NCBI RefSeq assembly: GCF_020921035.1
Contig: NC_063153.1
Coordinates: 9,362,001-9,426,000, forward strand
DNA from: Rhodamnia argentea
Lineage: Eukaryota > Streptophyta > Magnoliopsida > Myrtales > Myrtaceae
Direction of reading: 5' to 3'
DNA length: 64,000 bases
Both the position numbers and the translations under genes were made by a program. Positions 1 to 12,239 of the stretch are shown here, piece after piece. Each line of letters starts with the position of its first letter. Position 1 is the first letter of the stretch. The notes below the pieces were generated by a model. It was not told the DNA's origin and searched no databases. It worked only from the letters and a program-made list of their open reading frames with translations.

Positions 1-1375
1 TCAGATCTTGTCTAACAGGCCTGTGACCTTTGACCCTCGATCCTTGGCAACAGTCGATTACGCAATTCGTTCAGGGAGAGAGACGGTTTATAGCAGAGAG
101 AGGGCAAAATAGAATACAGAAAATATTAATGAGGGCAAACTTGGAAAACAAAAGTATTCATCAACTCCGACCCAAAAAAAATTGAACTTTTGAAATAGGA
201 GCCTTTGGAAGCCCAACATCTCTTGGAAAAATTAAGTCAAAGATTCAATCTAAATCCCCCAAAGTTATTAGTGGTCAATCACATGATGGAATTACGTATA
301 TGCCCTCACTTGCTCGACTTCAAATCTAAGTATTTACTATTTTATAAGAAGGGGAGTGGCCTTATTCGGAATTAATTAATAACTCTCGACGTAAGAGTTT
401 TAAGCCATCAAAAGATGAGAATAAACGTACGTATTCAATCTCGAGCAATTTTTCGCAATCTTTTAAGAAACAAAGATCCTATAGTTATTAGTGGCGGGTC
501 GAATTGGACCCTGACACCATGCTAAAAATTGCAACTCAAAAGCTTAACAAGTGGCGGACCCTGATTATTCTGAGGGGACCGGATCAAATCGTAGAGAACA
601 GTACGACATATTAACAAACACGAGAGGGCGAGATATGCCGACTTCGCACGAAACATCTTAGATTACGAGACAAAAAAACTATACTAAAATTGCATCGACC
701 GCCAAGCGTCACGAGGCGGCACCTACTGCTAGCCCTTTCGGAGTCGGTCATCGAGCTCGATAAAACTATTAGACAGCGTAAAAAAATTTATTTGAGCATG
801 TGACGTCCATGGTGATCTCGTGCTCTACGAACTCAACGCTGAAGAGCCCGTCAAAGCTCGAGACATCTTTTCTCAGGATCTGACGTGATCAGCTTGTTGG
901 GAGCCCAAGTTGGACCTTTGTTTTATAGCTGAAAATATCAAGCGATGTCTCCATTTTGAACAGGGAAAACCCATTGAATAATGAAGTTCTGCTGCTGACA
1001 TTGGTGAGCAGGTAGCAAAAAGTCGTTTTTGCCGTCGAATATGGGACGAACGGATGGATGCTGGTGCCGTTTTTCGTTTGTTTATTCCGAGGAGGGGGGG
1101 TCAAAGGTTTCAGTCAAGGGAAAAGGAAGGCGTTTGTACTGCGTGAATGTTCTCTCTTTCATTACAATATTCAGAGAAAGAAGGAAGAAGAAGAGTTTCG
1201 AAAAATGCCATCTTGTTCTTGCTCTTTTCGCGGGAAGGAATCTGCATGACTCGCACAGTTGACCACCATCTCCAGCCGGCCTTGTCCTACTCTCTCTCTA
1301 AGTGTATGAGTGTGTTTGCTGCTGGTTCTGCTGGTGGTGGTGGTGGTGGTGGTGGTTGCTGCTTTCTGCTCAGTC
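1..1375. other. Upstream intergenic region, no gene seen
   Basis: No open frame here resembles a known protein. The sequence is AT-rich. The last 300 bases before the receptor start contain a CT-rich stretch and a (GGT)n run (about 1332-1357) that lies in the likely 5' leader. The run reads as poly-Val in frame with the receptor ATG, so a longer start at 1310 would put a valine run in front of the signal peptide. I prefer the ATG at 1376 because a normal signal peptide begins there. Confidence 0.5.
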
Positions 1376-4300
1376 ATGGGAGTGTCGATTCTGTCTATGG
1401 TTGTCCTTTGTGTGATCCAGGTTGCTTCTGCACAAAAACTGACAGATGCTAATGAAGGTGTCTCTCTCTCTCCCTCTCTCCCTCCTCTTGTGCCTCCTGG
1501 GTCACATGCCAACTGTTCCAAAACTTGGAATGAAGCATGAGGACGGAGTCTTAGTCTTTACATACAATCACCCCTTTTTGGGTTTTTCGATTAATAGCGG
1601 CTGCACTGAAGAAGATCATAGAGTACTGGAAGCTGGGGAGTTCCTTGGATTTGACAGTCGATCCTTGCGCTCAAAATGCTTCGTGGGCATCGGATGCCTC
1701 TAATCCCCGAATAGCCTGCGATTGCTCCAGCAATGTTTGCCACATTGCCCACTTGTGAGTTCTCGCCGTTTCGGGCATTTCCCAGCTGGTTTAGTGCCTC
1801 TGAACTCTCATGGCAACTTGTGCTTGAATTAGGAAAATCTATGCTCTAGACATTTCGGGTCAGATACCAAACGAGTTGTTTGAGCTGAAGGAGCTTGTTG
1901 ACTTGTGAGGAATCAAAATTTCTTGCATTGCTGTTGTTGTTGTTGTTGCTGTCGCCGCAATTTGATCATCTGGTCTCACAATCATGATTCAGAAACTTGG
2001 CCCAGAATGTTCTAACTGGACCCATACCAGCTCAATTTGAACAGCTATCAAAGATGCAGTACCTGTAACTTCTCTATAGTCATCACTGCTCATAAATCCA
2101 TTTTCACTACCTTAGTCGTCATAATTCTTACACATTAACGAACTTTATTGATTCTTCTTGGTGTTCGAGGAACTCGACAGTAGCCTAGGCACAAACAATT
2201 TGACCGGTCAAGTGCCTCTGGAACTTGGTAACATGACCAAGTTGCTTTCCCTGTGAGCACATTTCTGCAACTGTTTACTATATCCTAGTGAGGTTCCTAG
2301 AAACTTGTTAGTCAATTTTTGAAGTTTGCCAATGTCACAGAAGCTTCAGCTCGAACAATCTTGATGGACCATTACCTGCGGAGCTTGGAAAACTGACCTC
2401 CTTAGAGCAGCTGTAAGCACCAATTCACTTCGATCTCACAGTGTCAATTATTGTGTTTTACCTTTGGTTTCCTTCTATGGCTCCCTATTCAAGCAACAGC
2501 TTCGAGAGCTGCAGCAATGATAAACCACTTCGACCCGTGTTGCTTAACTATGAGTAGTGACCAAGTCTTGATTGAGTCTTTTTCGACACTTCAATTGCGT
2601 TACGGAAGCAATCCTGGACATCTTGCTGTTCTATTAGTCAATCATCATCTCTTTAGCCGGCCATTTTGACTTTTTTCTTCTGTTATCAATCCAGGTACAT
2701 TGATAGCAGCGGAGTGAGTGGACCGATTCCGCAAGATCTGGCAAATTTGAAGTCCCTTAAGAAACTGTATTTCTCTAATAATGGAAATTTTTATTTGTGT
2801 TTCTGAATCAGCTGGTGATGACGAATAGTGGTGATTATGTTCATTAAAATCAACTGCTGCTATGTTTCCTTTCACAGTTGGGCATCTGATAATCTCTTCA
2901 CCGGAAAGTTTCCTGAATTTCTCGGGACATTGACGGAGCTTGTGGATCTGTACGCATCATTTTAGCTCTCGAACGCATCCCTTGTCGGAATGAGTTCTCT
3001 TTTTACAACTCTAGTACTTATCTTTCTCAGGCGATTTGAAGGCACGTCCCTAGAAGGTCCCATTCCGGACAGTTTTGGCGCTCTGACCAAATTGGACACT
3101 CTGTAATATCCTAATTCCTTAGTGCAAGTACATTGTAACTGTCACTTATTTATGATTCCATTACATCCATTTGACTATTTACCTTTGAGATTGATAGCAC
3201 TCTCCCTCCAGGATTGGAATGTATCACGCACAGATATGCATAGATATATCCTTTTGATACACAACTAGTTCGAGTCGGCCGGATTCGAATCCTCTGTCTA
3301 AGATGATCAAAATTACCTCGTGCACCGAGTTTCTCACTCCTTATGCTAATACGAATAAAATTTGATCGTGCCAATCTTTCTGCAGCAGAATTGGCGATCT
3401 TGGCGGGGAGGACTCTTCTCTTGATTTCTTGAGAAATCAGACAAGCTTATCTGTGCTGTAAGATTGTCCATTCTTTTGTGTAAAAAGTGCCTGTTTTTCC
3501 TTCTGGGTGTTTATGCTGTGTTGTTATTCGTGGACTAACTTACTATTTAACAGATCTTTGAGAAGTTGCCAACTATCAGGACAAATTCCAGACATTATCG
3601 GCACATTTTCTAAGTTGATATACCTGTGAGTCGTCTAGACTCTGAAGTTCTTGTGTCTGAATCAGATAAAGTCCGGTACACATGTGCACCTGCTGTATCC
3701 TTGTACTCAAATTATGCATTTGAATCAGGGACTTGAGCTTCAACAAGTTGGAAGGCCCAATTCCAGATTCATTCCAGGGCTTCACTCAACTGCAATACTT
3801 GTATGTTATCTAGTTCCTCCACATGTCTACCGTGAAAGAAGATGGCCTTTGCCAATGGTATATTAACCGCTCATGAACATCAGATTCCTTGGAAGCAACA
3901 ACTTGACTGGGGCGCCTCCTGCGAATATCGTCAGTCAAAGCCTTGCCGCCTTGTAAGCGCTTCTCCAGGATTTAAGATTGCTGATGGAAACAGTAAACTG
4001 AACACTGTTATCTCTGGTCGAATGTACTTATGCCAGTGTATGATTTCGCATTTGTGACTGCAGAGACGTGTCGTTCAATCCGCTTTCAGGAAATCTACCG
4101 GCAAATGTGGATAAGAGTGAATTTTCTATGTAGGGGAGCGCATTCTTGAATTGTGGCAAATTGCTGCAAATTCCCTGGTTTTCGAACATGAAGAATGAAT
4201 GATCATCTCTCTCTTTTTTTTTTTCTTTTTCTCAGGAACTTTGTCGGAACGTCCATAAACGCAGATAATCTGGAGGACAGGTAGTATTGTCACCGCAACC

Positions 4301-5982
4301 TCAGATTCTTTTGTCGAAACTTTGTCCTAGAGACGTGCCCTCATCAGCACAAAAAGCGTATAAAAGCGGATTAGGTTGAGTCTTAGGCTAACTTAAATCC
4401 TAAGCTATATAGCACAGCGAACAAAAGATTCAATCCTCCTAAGAAATATTTACCTTCCGCTCGATAATTAGCCCGAATCGAACAGAGGCAGCAATATCTT
4501 CCTTCACTGCAAGATCAGTTGTACTCGATCTTCGATTTTCAGAATATTCTTGCTTAAGGATCTCTGACAAGTTTTCTTGCTTGTTAACGCAGGAAGGCAC
4601 TGGAAATGCTTCGCTGCCTTGAAGCCGGTACCAAGTGCGTAAACAAAGTCAAATCCAGTAAGTCTAGATAAAATTTTCGCGGATGATCTTTGCTTTTACG
4701 CATGCATTGTATTTGCTCTAGTCATCGCATACTGATTTTTCAAATAAATTTTGCTTCGGCATGGGGTCGGAACACATAGTGTCTAATATGAATGTGAAGT
4801 TAGGATAGGGTTCAACTATAACAGAGAAATTTCTCTATGGACACAACGTCATGCATTGTTTCACAACAAAGCATTGATCTTTACCTAAATGTACGACAAA
4901 CAACAGAGTTTGATGAAGCGAGAAAATGGCCAAAAAAAAAGGGATGTTGAGAAACGCAATGCCGGTTTTCGCAAATACAGATTGAATCAATCCTGAGTTC
5001 AGCAGAATGTGAAATACTTTTGCAGCTTCCTTTTCTATCAACTGCGGAGGCACGGAGCAAACATCAGCAACCGGCGTGAGATACAACGATGACTCCGAAC
5101 CACTCGAAGCTGCTTCGGTTTACACAAACTCCAATCGTCAATGGGGCGTCAGCGATGGCGGGTACTTTATCTCCAATCCCAATGGACCTCAGTACATAGC
5201 GAAGACGGACTCTCAAATAACTGGGACTCTGGAATCAGAGCTGTACAAGACGGCCAGAGTTTCGCCGAGTTCGCTGCGGTACTTTGGCCTCGGCCTGAAG
5301 AACGGAAAGTACAGCGTTGAGCTTCACTTTGCGGAAATTAAGATGGAGGATGACTTGCAGTCCTGGAAAGGCCTCAGTAGGCGCATATTCGACGTCTACA
5401 TTCAGGTACGGCGTGCTTACGAACAAACTTTTGTATCTCCTCGTGCTTTCTCCGACCGCTCAATCTTACTTGTGCACGACTGTTGCGATTCGATTGATCA
5501 AAGGGTGAGCGTGTCCTCCAAGACCTCAACATCCGAAACGAAGCAGGCGGATCCAACAGGGCCCTGGTCAAGACGTTTGATGCAAATGTCACGAACACCG
5601 TCCTGGACATTCACTTCCGATGGGCAGGGAAGGGCACTTGCTGCATACCGTCTCAGAGCACGTACGGACCGCTCGTCTCCGCAATCCACGCCTCTCAAGG
5701 TTCGTCCGGAACACTCTCTCTTCGCGCATTTTCGTTGCTCAATTCCATGTCCTATCACCCTGAGCAATCCATAAACCGGCGACAAATGCTGATGCAGTCG
5801 CGGGTGCTGCCGTTACGTCCTCCCATCAAGACAAGAAGCGGGTCGGGAGGATTGTGGGGATAGCTTTCGGATGCACGGCCACTCTGGTCATAGTCTCGTC
5901 CGTGTTCTACCTATGGTGGATGAAGGATGCGTCGACCGGGCACATGCGAGTCCACACGGGATCGCGGAAGAGGAGCAAATGA
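1376..5982 (+). CDS. LRR-malectin receptor lacking a kinase domain (LRR-RLK VIII-2-like ectodomain)
   Basis: My 19-exon model is 1376-1457, 1598-1754, 1833-1904, 1993-2064, 2181-2252, 2341-2412, 2695-2766, 2878-2949, 3031-3102, 3386-3457, 3554-3625, 3729-3800, 3884-3952, 4064-4129, 4236-4280, 4593-4657, 5026-5405, 5504-5699 and 5765-5982. Every junction is GT-AG, phases agree, and the total is 1998 nt (665 aa). Residues 1-19 are a signal peptide, followed by a Cys-containing LRR cap. Ten consecutive 72-nt exons then encode one 24-residue leucine-rich repeat each. A malectin-like domain begins at INCGG near residue 405, and a membrane span lies at about 623-645 (IVGIAFG...FYLWW). The protein ends 20 residues after the span. 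Family relatives continue into a Ser/Thr kinase; none is found here or in the next 6 kb. It could be a kinase-less co-receptor or decoy, or a recently truncated gene with an intact ectodomain. Confidence 0.8.
3150..3375 (-). repeat. Possible tRNA-derived SINE in intron 9 of the receptor gene
   Basis: On the minus strand a B-box-like ggattcgaatcc (around 3282-3293) is preceded by a degenerate A-box-like 'cacgaggtaattttgatcat' at tRNA-like spacing. This is the usual head of a plant SINE. Intron 9 (3103-3385) is longer than most of its neighbours, which fits an insertion. I could not define target-site duplications, so this is tentative. Confidence 0.28.
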
Positions 5983-6080
5983 TCTCGGCGACTTGGTTTT
6001 AGGTTCATTTGCCATAGAGAACGAAGCCTTCCCAAGTGTAAAAATCCATGGTTGAACAAATAACTAGTGAACTCTCAAAG
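5983..6080 (+). pseudogene. Relic of the receptor juxtamembrane segment after the stop codon
   Basis: Directly after the TGA at 5980-5982, the frame that bypasses it reads DLGDLVLGSF and then K-I-H-G-stop-T-N-N. This resembles the family's juxtamembrane consensus (LxGLDLxTGSF...RQIKAATNNF), which normally leads into the kinase. A frame change near 5970-5980 plus an in-frame TGA near 6053 would explain the loss. No kinase motifs (glycine loop, HRD, DFG) follow. Confidence 0.45.
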
Positions 6081-7275
6081 CAAAAGTTCCTGGAGGCCTC
6101 AAGAGTTAATGCTCTATCTGCAATGCAATGTACTAGTCAGTTTGATTATCACTTTGCTTTTTACAGGGACCCTCAAGACAATTTACATGTGTAGAATCCA
6201 TGGTTGCAATCTCTCGAGCGGATGGTTCGTATTGGGATTGATAGTTGCTGGATTTTCTTTCGGTTAGCTAAAATTAAGCTTTTCTAGCTTTGAGCACGTT
6301 AAAAAACCTCGATTAACTTGAAATACGATTGCATGGAAGTCGAAGATGATGAATCTTCGTCCGGGAATTTCATGGGGTTCTCTGCCTTTCAATGATGGGT
6401 AATTTTTTGTGGGTAGCAAATTAGTAAACCGAGCATAAAGTGGTCAGTGTTGAGGACATTCCAAAATTGAATCTGTTTGGTGGCTCAAAGTTTCTGTATA
6501 GTTACAATTTTGTTGGCCTCATTTTATAAGAGAAATTTGTTTCTCGTCTTATATAATTGACTAACGGTTGCATTCCGGCCACCGTGGCCGGCCGACGCTG
6601 GAAAAGCGAACGAATTTTCGGGAGCGAGGGCATTGCTAGTCACTTGAGCAAGACCCAACATCCTCAGCCTCACCACCAACTTCATGCCCCCATCCAAAAC
6701 TCGATCCGCGACGCGCCTCGCTGACTCGATTAGTTGATGCATGGAGCCGCCCATTCTTCAAAAGCGATAATTTGAAAGAGAAAATTTGCTGAAAATGAAT
6801 CCAAGGTCTGGTCGAGTCGGAATACGGGGGTACATATTAGGTATAGGTCACTAACTTCGCATTTCTAAAAAATGGGTCAGAACATATTAAACGAGTCAAA
6901 ATGGATCGACCCATTTTCGATCTAAACCACCCATTTGTCCGATTGAGCTCTCTAACCTTACAAGTTCCACTCGATTGGGACAAATGCTATTGAAATAGAT
7001 AAATTCTAGAATAAAACTAGAAGGAAATACTAGGAAAAACATTACGCGACTCGAAATATTGGAGCTCAATGGTTTAATGTGGAGTTTCTCTGCATCACCA
7101 ATAGTTGGGAATGATACCAAATCACCAGAAAGAATCACTGCCTACCTAAATTGCATTGGATTCCTAGCAAATTAGGGTTTCATAGATGCCATTTTCTTCT
7201 TTATTGGAGACATCAAATTCCCAAATACTCGATCGATGGCATGCTAGATGCCTCTTTTGAGCATAACAATGTTCC
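6081..7275. other. Intergenic, no gene seen
   Basis: I read short open frames on both strands but none with recognisable domains or a convincing exon structure. No kinase exon homologous to the upstream receptor was found. Confidence 0.5.
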
Positions 7276-7492
7276 AAGATTGGACAGCCAAAAGGGGGGG
7301 ACTTTCACTTAATTATGGCTTTGGCTTTGGCCCTTCCACTGACATAAATTATAAGGTTAGCCCTTCCACTATTTATGAAAAAAATCAGCGTTTCATTGGA
7401 CTTTAGGGCAACGTGATTACTCATTTGGTGGTTGAGAGTACAACTTGAAGAATCAGGACTAAAGTCGGCCCCATTAATATATAATATACATG
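7276..7492 (+). repeat. Left copy of a ~220-bp direct repeat flanking a foldback repeat
   Basis: This block (aagattggaca... to ...taatatacatgg) is repeated with modest divergence at 8100-8323. Shared landmarks are 'tttggctttgg', 'cattggactttagggcaac' and 'ggccccattaatatataata'. Between the copies lies a foldback repeat of the 'caattcagtcctaa' family. Confidence 0.75.
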
Positions 7493-8099
7493 GGATCAGG
7501 AGAATCGCCAAAAAAAAGTTCTAAACCAATCGCAACTGTGCCAATTCAATATTAACTTTTTTTTTCGATTCAGTCCTAATTCTTTTGCAATTGTGCAAAT
7601 TCAGTTCATCCGACTAATTTTGGCCGACCGGCACTAACGTCGGCGCCGGCCATCCTACTATATAATAATTTTTTTATTTTCTTTTACCTTTTTTATTTTT
7701 TTTATTCCATCTTCTTCTTTTAGTTGGTAGCCGAAAACAACCGGCCAGACGAGACGACCCATTGGCAAGGTCCCGCCTCGCCAAATCTAGGGTGGGGAGG
7801 CTCGGCCTCGCGTAGCTCTTGCCGATCGTCATCCGTGGCGGGCTAGACGAAGAAGAGGGAAGAAGAAAAAAAGAAGAAAGAAAAAGAAAAGAAAAAAAAA
7901 AAAAAACCTATACATTATTAAAATATTATGTCGCCGGACGGCATCTATGTGAGCGCCGACTAGAAAAAATTAGCTTGAGGGAACGAATTAGCACAATTAT
8001 AAAAATTTTAGAGCTGAATCGACAAAAAAAAAAAGATATTTAAATCTGAATTGTCACAATTACAATATGTTTATGATTTTTTTTTATGATTTTCCCATC
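7493..8099. mobile_element. Foldback/MITE-like element, family 1 ('caattcagtcctaa' repeat)
   Basis: The left end reads ggagaatcgccaaaaaaaag-ttctaaacc and the right end is its imperfect reverse complement (aaatctgaattgtcacaatt... ending gattttccc). The arms carry the family motif of a 'gccaattca' unit next to 'cctaa'. The centre is GC-rich (ccggccagacgagacgacc...) next to A- and T-runs. There is no coding capacity. Related pieces lie at about 31.0, 33.4, 34.4, 35.9 and 63.1 kb. Confidence 0.55.
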
Positions 8100-8323
8100 A
8101 AAGATTGGACACCCAAAAAGCATTTGGGGGGAATTTTCACTTTATTATGTCTTTGGCTTTGGTCCCTCCACTAACATAAATTATAACTTTAACCCCTCCA
8201 CTATCTATAAAAAAATCAGGCTTTCATTGGACTTTAGGGCAACATGATTACCGATTTCGGGTCAAGAATAAAACTTAAAGTATCGAGACTAAATTGGCCC
8301 CATTAATATATAATATACGTGGA
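8100..8323 (+). repeat. Right copy of the ~220-bp direct repeat
   Basis: Partner of 7276-7492 in the same orientation. The copies differ by scattered substitutions and small indels, so the duplication is not very recent. Confidence 0.75.
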
Positions 8324-8332
8324 CCCTGATAT

Positions 8333-8358
8333 AATATATATATATATATATATATATA
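8333..8358. repeat. (AT)n microsatellite
   Basis: Uninterrupted alternating TA tract of about 26 bp just beyond the right direct repeat. Confidence 0.9.
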
Positions 8359-10468
8359 AAGAGATATATCATAACTATACTTTATGTTAACTCTTTTAAA
8401 TGGCTACGATATCGGAGTCTCGTACGATAAAGGATCTGAGTGCAAAAATTCAGCAAAAAAGTCCCGATTGGACAGTGAAAAAAAAGTTAGGTGACCAAAA
8501 GACATAAGCAACGAAAGGTTAGAAGACCCGAATTATGTTTGATCCGTCGCATGACGGTGACATCGTGACGAAGAGAGCTTATCATATTCGTGTATCTTCT
8601 TGTAATTAATTGAAAAAATTAAAAGGTTGAATGCGATAACGTAAGAACCGCCAGCTCACAACATTTACAAAAAAAATAACTAAAGCCGACAAAAGTGAAG
8701 TCAAGTTCTAGTAACGTCATAATGAAAAAAGGGGTTCGATTAACAAACAAGCGACTTAGGTCCAACTAAGCAGTTGAAGTTCGTCCACGAAGATAACTCC
8801 AATCACCCCAATTAGATGTCACCTAATACCTAATTAATATATATATGTGCGTGTGTCTCAAAATGTGATAAAGAATGACGGTCATCTCTTGAGACTTGAT
8901 TTAATATCGCTATCAATTATAAATTGTAAACTGCATGTATTTAAAGAGTATGTAAATCTATCGGATTAAGCTTTTAATTTTTTAGGTGAAGGGAGATCAC
9001 CAATATATAAAGAGCACGTCAATCTCGTGATCAAGTGACATAGGATGTTTTAACATACTTGCATTTTTTCTTGTTCCAAGTCCAGTCCGTGCAACCACAG
9101 GAGAAAAATCGCAGTGTTTATGACACTTTGTTTCTCGTGAAAATGCGCATTACCATCAGTTAGAGGTGAGTATGAGTCTAGAGTACAATCAAGAACCGGA
9201 TCGAATCAACCCTAGGAATCGGTCCGATTCTAGGTTCCTAGTTTCAAAAAAGCGAAATTGTATTATGGGGTTCGGTTATCAATTCTTGGGTAAAAATCAA
9301 TAACAAGAATCGGGAACCGATGCACCGGAGATTATATATTGTAAGTGATGCATATATTTTTTTTATATTGTAATTCCTTTGTATATCTATTGAGTGATTA
9401 TTTTATTCAATCTATTCTGTTCATCTTACATATGGATTTTTTTAACAAGGAGATTATCATCGGTAAATAGAGTTTGCGAGTTGAACCATGTGGTGAGGTT
9501 TCTCTAATAATTGTTTTAGTTTAAGTAATAGCAATTTTAATCTAAAACTATTCTTAAGTGATTGACTGTTTTGTTATTTCTTTTAATTTCAGGTGGGTAG
9601 AATTTGAAGCAATTTTCTAATGGATGATTGAGGGCTGAAGTACTGTAATTTAGGTTTTATGTTAAGTGTTTTGAACTTTTTATTGTTTATTTTATTATAC
9701 GTATTTCTGGATTGTTACCATTGACAAATGTGGATTTTTGTTGTTGCGTCCATTTTCATGTATTGCTTAACTAAAAATGAAAAAAATTAAAATAGAGAAA
9801 TTGGTCGGTTTCCCCGTAGATCATAAAACCTACTATAGAATTAATTGATAAGGTATGTTTCGGGTTTCAAGATATACATGATATGTTTTAGGTTTAAAAA
9901 AAATGATGAACATGTTTCGACAGGATATGTTCTAAGTGGAATGTGGATCGACTTTGGAACCGCTTACGCCTACCGGCCCTTGCCGCGATTCTTGAAGGGC
10001 TTGAACTCGTACAAGGGTCGGTCAGGGGTTTTTGAAGTTTGAAGATGTCTTTGAGAAGTACAGAGGAAAGACTCCCTTGATTTCAACAGAAAAATCGTAC
10101 AATCTTGTGCACGCAGAAGCATTACGGCCAAGAACGTTGACCATTCTGAACCACAAAAAAAGAAGAAAAAAAAAACAATAGCAACGTTTTTTTAGTTTCG
10201 AGCAAAAGTAAACGGACGGTTGACAACACCGTCCCAACTTAGAACTTCGGTTTACAATCCAGACTCGAGTTTGAAGTGAACTCAAAGTTTTGCTCAGAAA
10301 CAAGAACCGAGTTGGAATTCGGCGACGGGGCGGGACGGGCCGGCCGCGTCGAACTAGCCGTCCGAGATTACGTTACCTTGAGCTAGTTATTCTACCAAAC
10401 AACACCTACACGGCATAAGAAAATCCTTGGAAGTACACATGCTAGGAAGTTAGGAACCACCAATTTTA
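8359..10468. other. Intergenic with a 'gaaccgg' dispersed repeat
   Basis: No gene seen. Around 9165-9330 lies a dispersed-repeat motif (tagaggtgagtatg..., aaccggatcgaatc, gattctaggttcc). It is recognisably related to sequences near 25140-25400 and 52870-53160. The rest is AT-rich unique-looking sequence with short poly-A/T runs. Confidence 0.45.
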
Positions 10469-10924
10469 GGGCGCGCATGATAACACTTCAGAAGCAGAAT
10501 TTTTGTTTCAGAAGTGCTTCTGAAGTTGAAATTCGTTTGGTAAAGACACTTCAAAAGTGCTTCTGAAACCGAAATCCGTTTGGTAAAAATATTGACTTCC
10601 GGTATGAATTTCTATTTCTGAAAGAGATTTTTACTTCTGGTTGGATTTTTGTCCAACTTTGAGTAGTAAAAAATTATTACTTCTCAACTTCGGAAATCAC
10701 TTCTTCGACTCACGTGACCAACACCCGCCCACCGGCCGCCGCCGGTCGCCCGCCGCCGTCGGCCGCCGCCCGCCGCTAGTATTTGATTAAAAGTAGAAAT
10801 TTCTGAAGTAGAAATTTTATCAAACGTCCTTTTTTATCAGAAATCAACTTTTGATAGAGAAGTTGAAATATCAACTCTCGCTTCTGATGGTGTTTCGTAA
10901 GCAGAAGTGTTGCCATGAGCGCCC
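10469..10924. mobile_element. TTA-flanked terminal-inverted-repeat MITE (Tourist/PIF-Harbinger-like)
   Basis: The left terminus gggcgcgcatgataacactt matches the reverse complement of the right terminus, gggcgctcatggcaacactt. Both ends are flanked by TTA (10466-10468 and 10925-10927), a 3-bp target duplication typical of PIF/Harbinger elements. The inner arms share degenerate 'cagaagtgcttctgaag / gaaattcgtttgg' motifs. The middle (about 10720-10780) is a GC-rich CCG/GCC repeat stretch. No transposase is present, so it is non-autonomous. Confidence 0.65.
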
Positions 10925-11912
10925 TTAATTTCCCAAAATATCAGTTCTTTCTTCATTTGGAAAGTCGAATCTTTTTCATTCTGATAGGCTCGAAAATCAT
11001 TATAAAAAAAAAACTAATTAATTAATAAAATAAGAACCTTCTACTTCCACTTCCACTTCCGGCTAATAACTCTGTACAATGTGTACATTTACGGACACCG
11101 ACATCTGAGCCCCCCGAAGGGAGCAGAGAGACCCTGGGCGCGCGCCCACCAGAACCCCAAGCATGACCGCCTTCAGAATCCCAGATCGCCGTCCATTTCC
11201 GATGCCGCCCCTCAAATCCAACGAACGGAAGCCGCCGGTCACCATCAAGCTGCGCTTTCACGGTGAAACGCACTCCGTCGCACGCTCAAATATTATAAAC
11301 CCGGACACACCAAACCCCAACTCCCACCCCCCACCCCGACCCTCTTCGCCCACAAAAAAGAACGCGTTTTGCTTCGGAAGGAGGCAATAGAATCACCGCT
11401 CCGTCTAGAACTCCGGCCAGATCAACGGTGGCCAGTCGCCGCCGGCCCGACCGCCTTTTCCGACCTCGTTTCTCTCTCGCGCTCTCCCCTCTCTCGGGCT
11501 CGAGAAGACGAAGGGAAGCGGAAGCTGGCGGACTTTTGACCGCGTACCGACTCCGTTCCCTCCCCCCGCGACCTTGCGCCAGCTCACTTCCAGCTCTCGG
11601 CGGCTTCCGTTTGAGAGGTGTTGCCTTCTTCAACGAAGTCAACGGGTCGCCAGAGCTTCGACTGTGCCGGAGCTCGTTTTCGGCGGATCTGACTACGCTT
11701 CTGGAGAATCCACCTCACTGCTTTCCGTTCTCAGACGGAGAGGACGAAGAGCAGTGATCGGCGCTTCTAATCTTAAGAGATCCGTTTTCTGTTGAAAATC
11801 CGCCTCGCTCTTGCTCGGTGACCTACATTTTGTTGGCTAGAGTCTGTGGATCGCCGCCGCTTCAAGTTCGCCGGAGCTTTTTTTCTTCAGATCTGATACG
11901 CTTACTCTGAAG
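10925..11912. other. Promoter and 5' leader region of the ANTH gene
   Basis: The region from about 11300 to 11900 is GC- and CT-rich with many short spurious frames on both strands, typical of a plant 5' leader. A likely 5'UTR intron begins at the GT at 11913 (ctgaag/gtaatt). The segment 11060-11300 is GC-rich and unrecognised. Confidence 0.45.
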
Positions 11913-12239
11913 GTAATTTCTCGGAGGTCAGCACCTCATATATCATGTAATTAATTGTATTAAAGCATGGTGATCTCTCGCTGGCAAACGATTCGATCTT
12001 ATTTATGCGGTTTAGCTTACTGAAGCCAACGGTCGAGCTGAATACGTCGTTTATCGCGTGATTAATCACGTAAAACTATAGTGATTGAAGTTTACTAGTG
12101 TGATTGGTTTAGTGAGATTAACCGTGGAGGTTGTTTCGTCATTCATTGCTTGACTAAACACTGGAAAGCGTTGTTCTTGAGTGATGCTTTTTGCCAAGCG
12201 ATAAAATTAGTCTCTTTTTGCGGTCTTGGTAGGGTGAAG

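Noticed and set aside
11286-11757. Overlapping 100-118-codon frames on both strands
   Set aside because: They sit in the GC- and CT-rich 5' leader of the ANTH gene and resemble no known protein.
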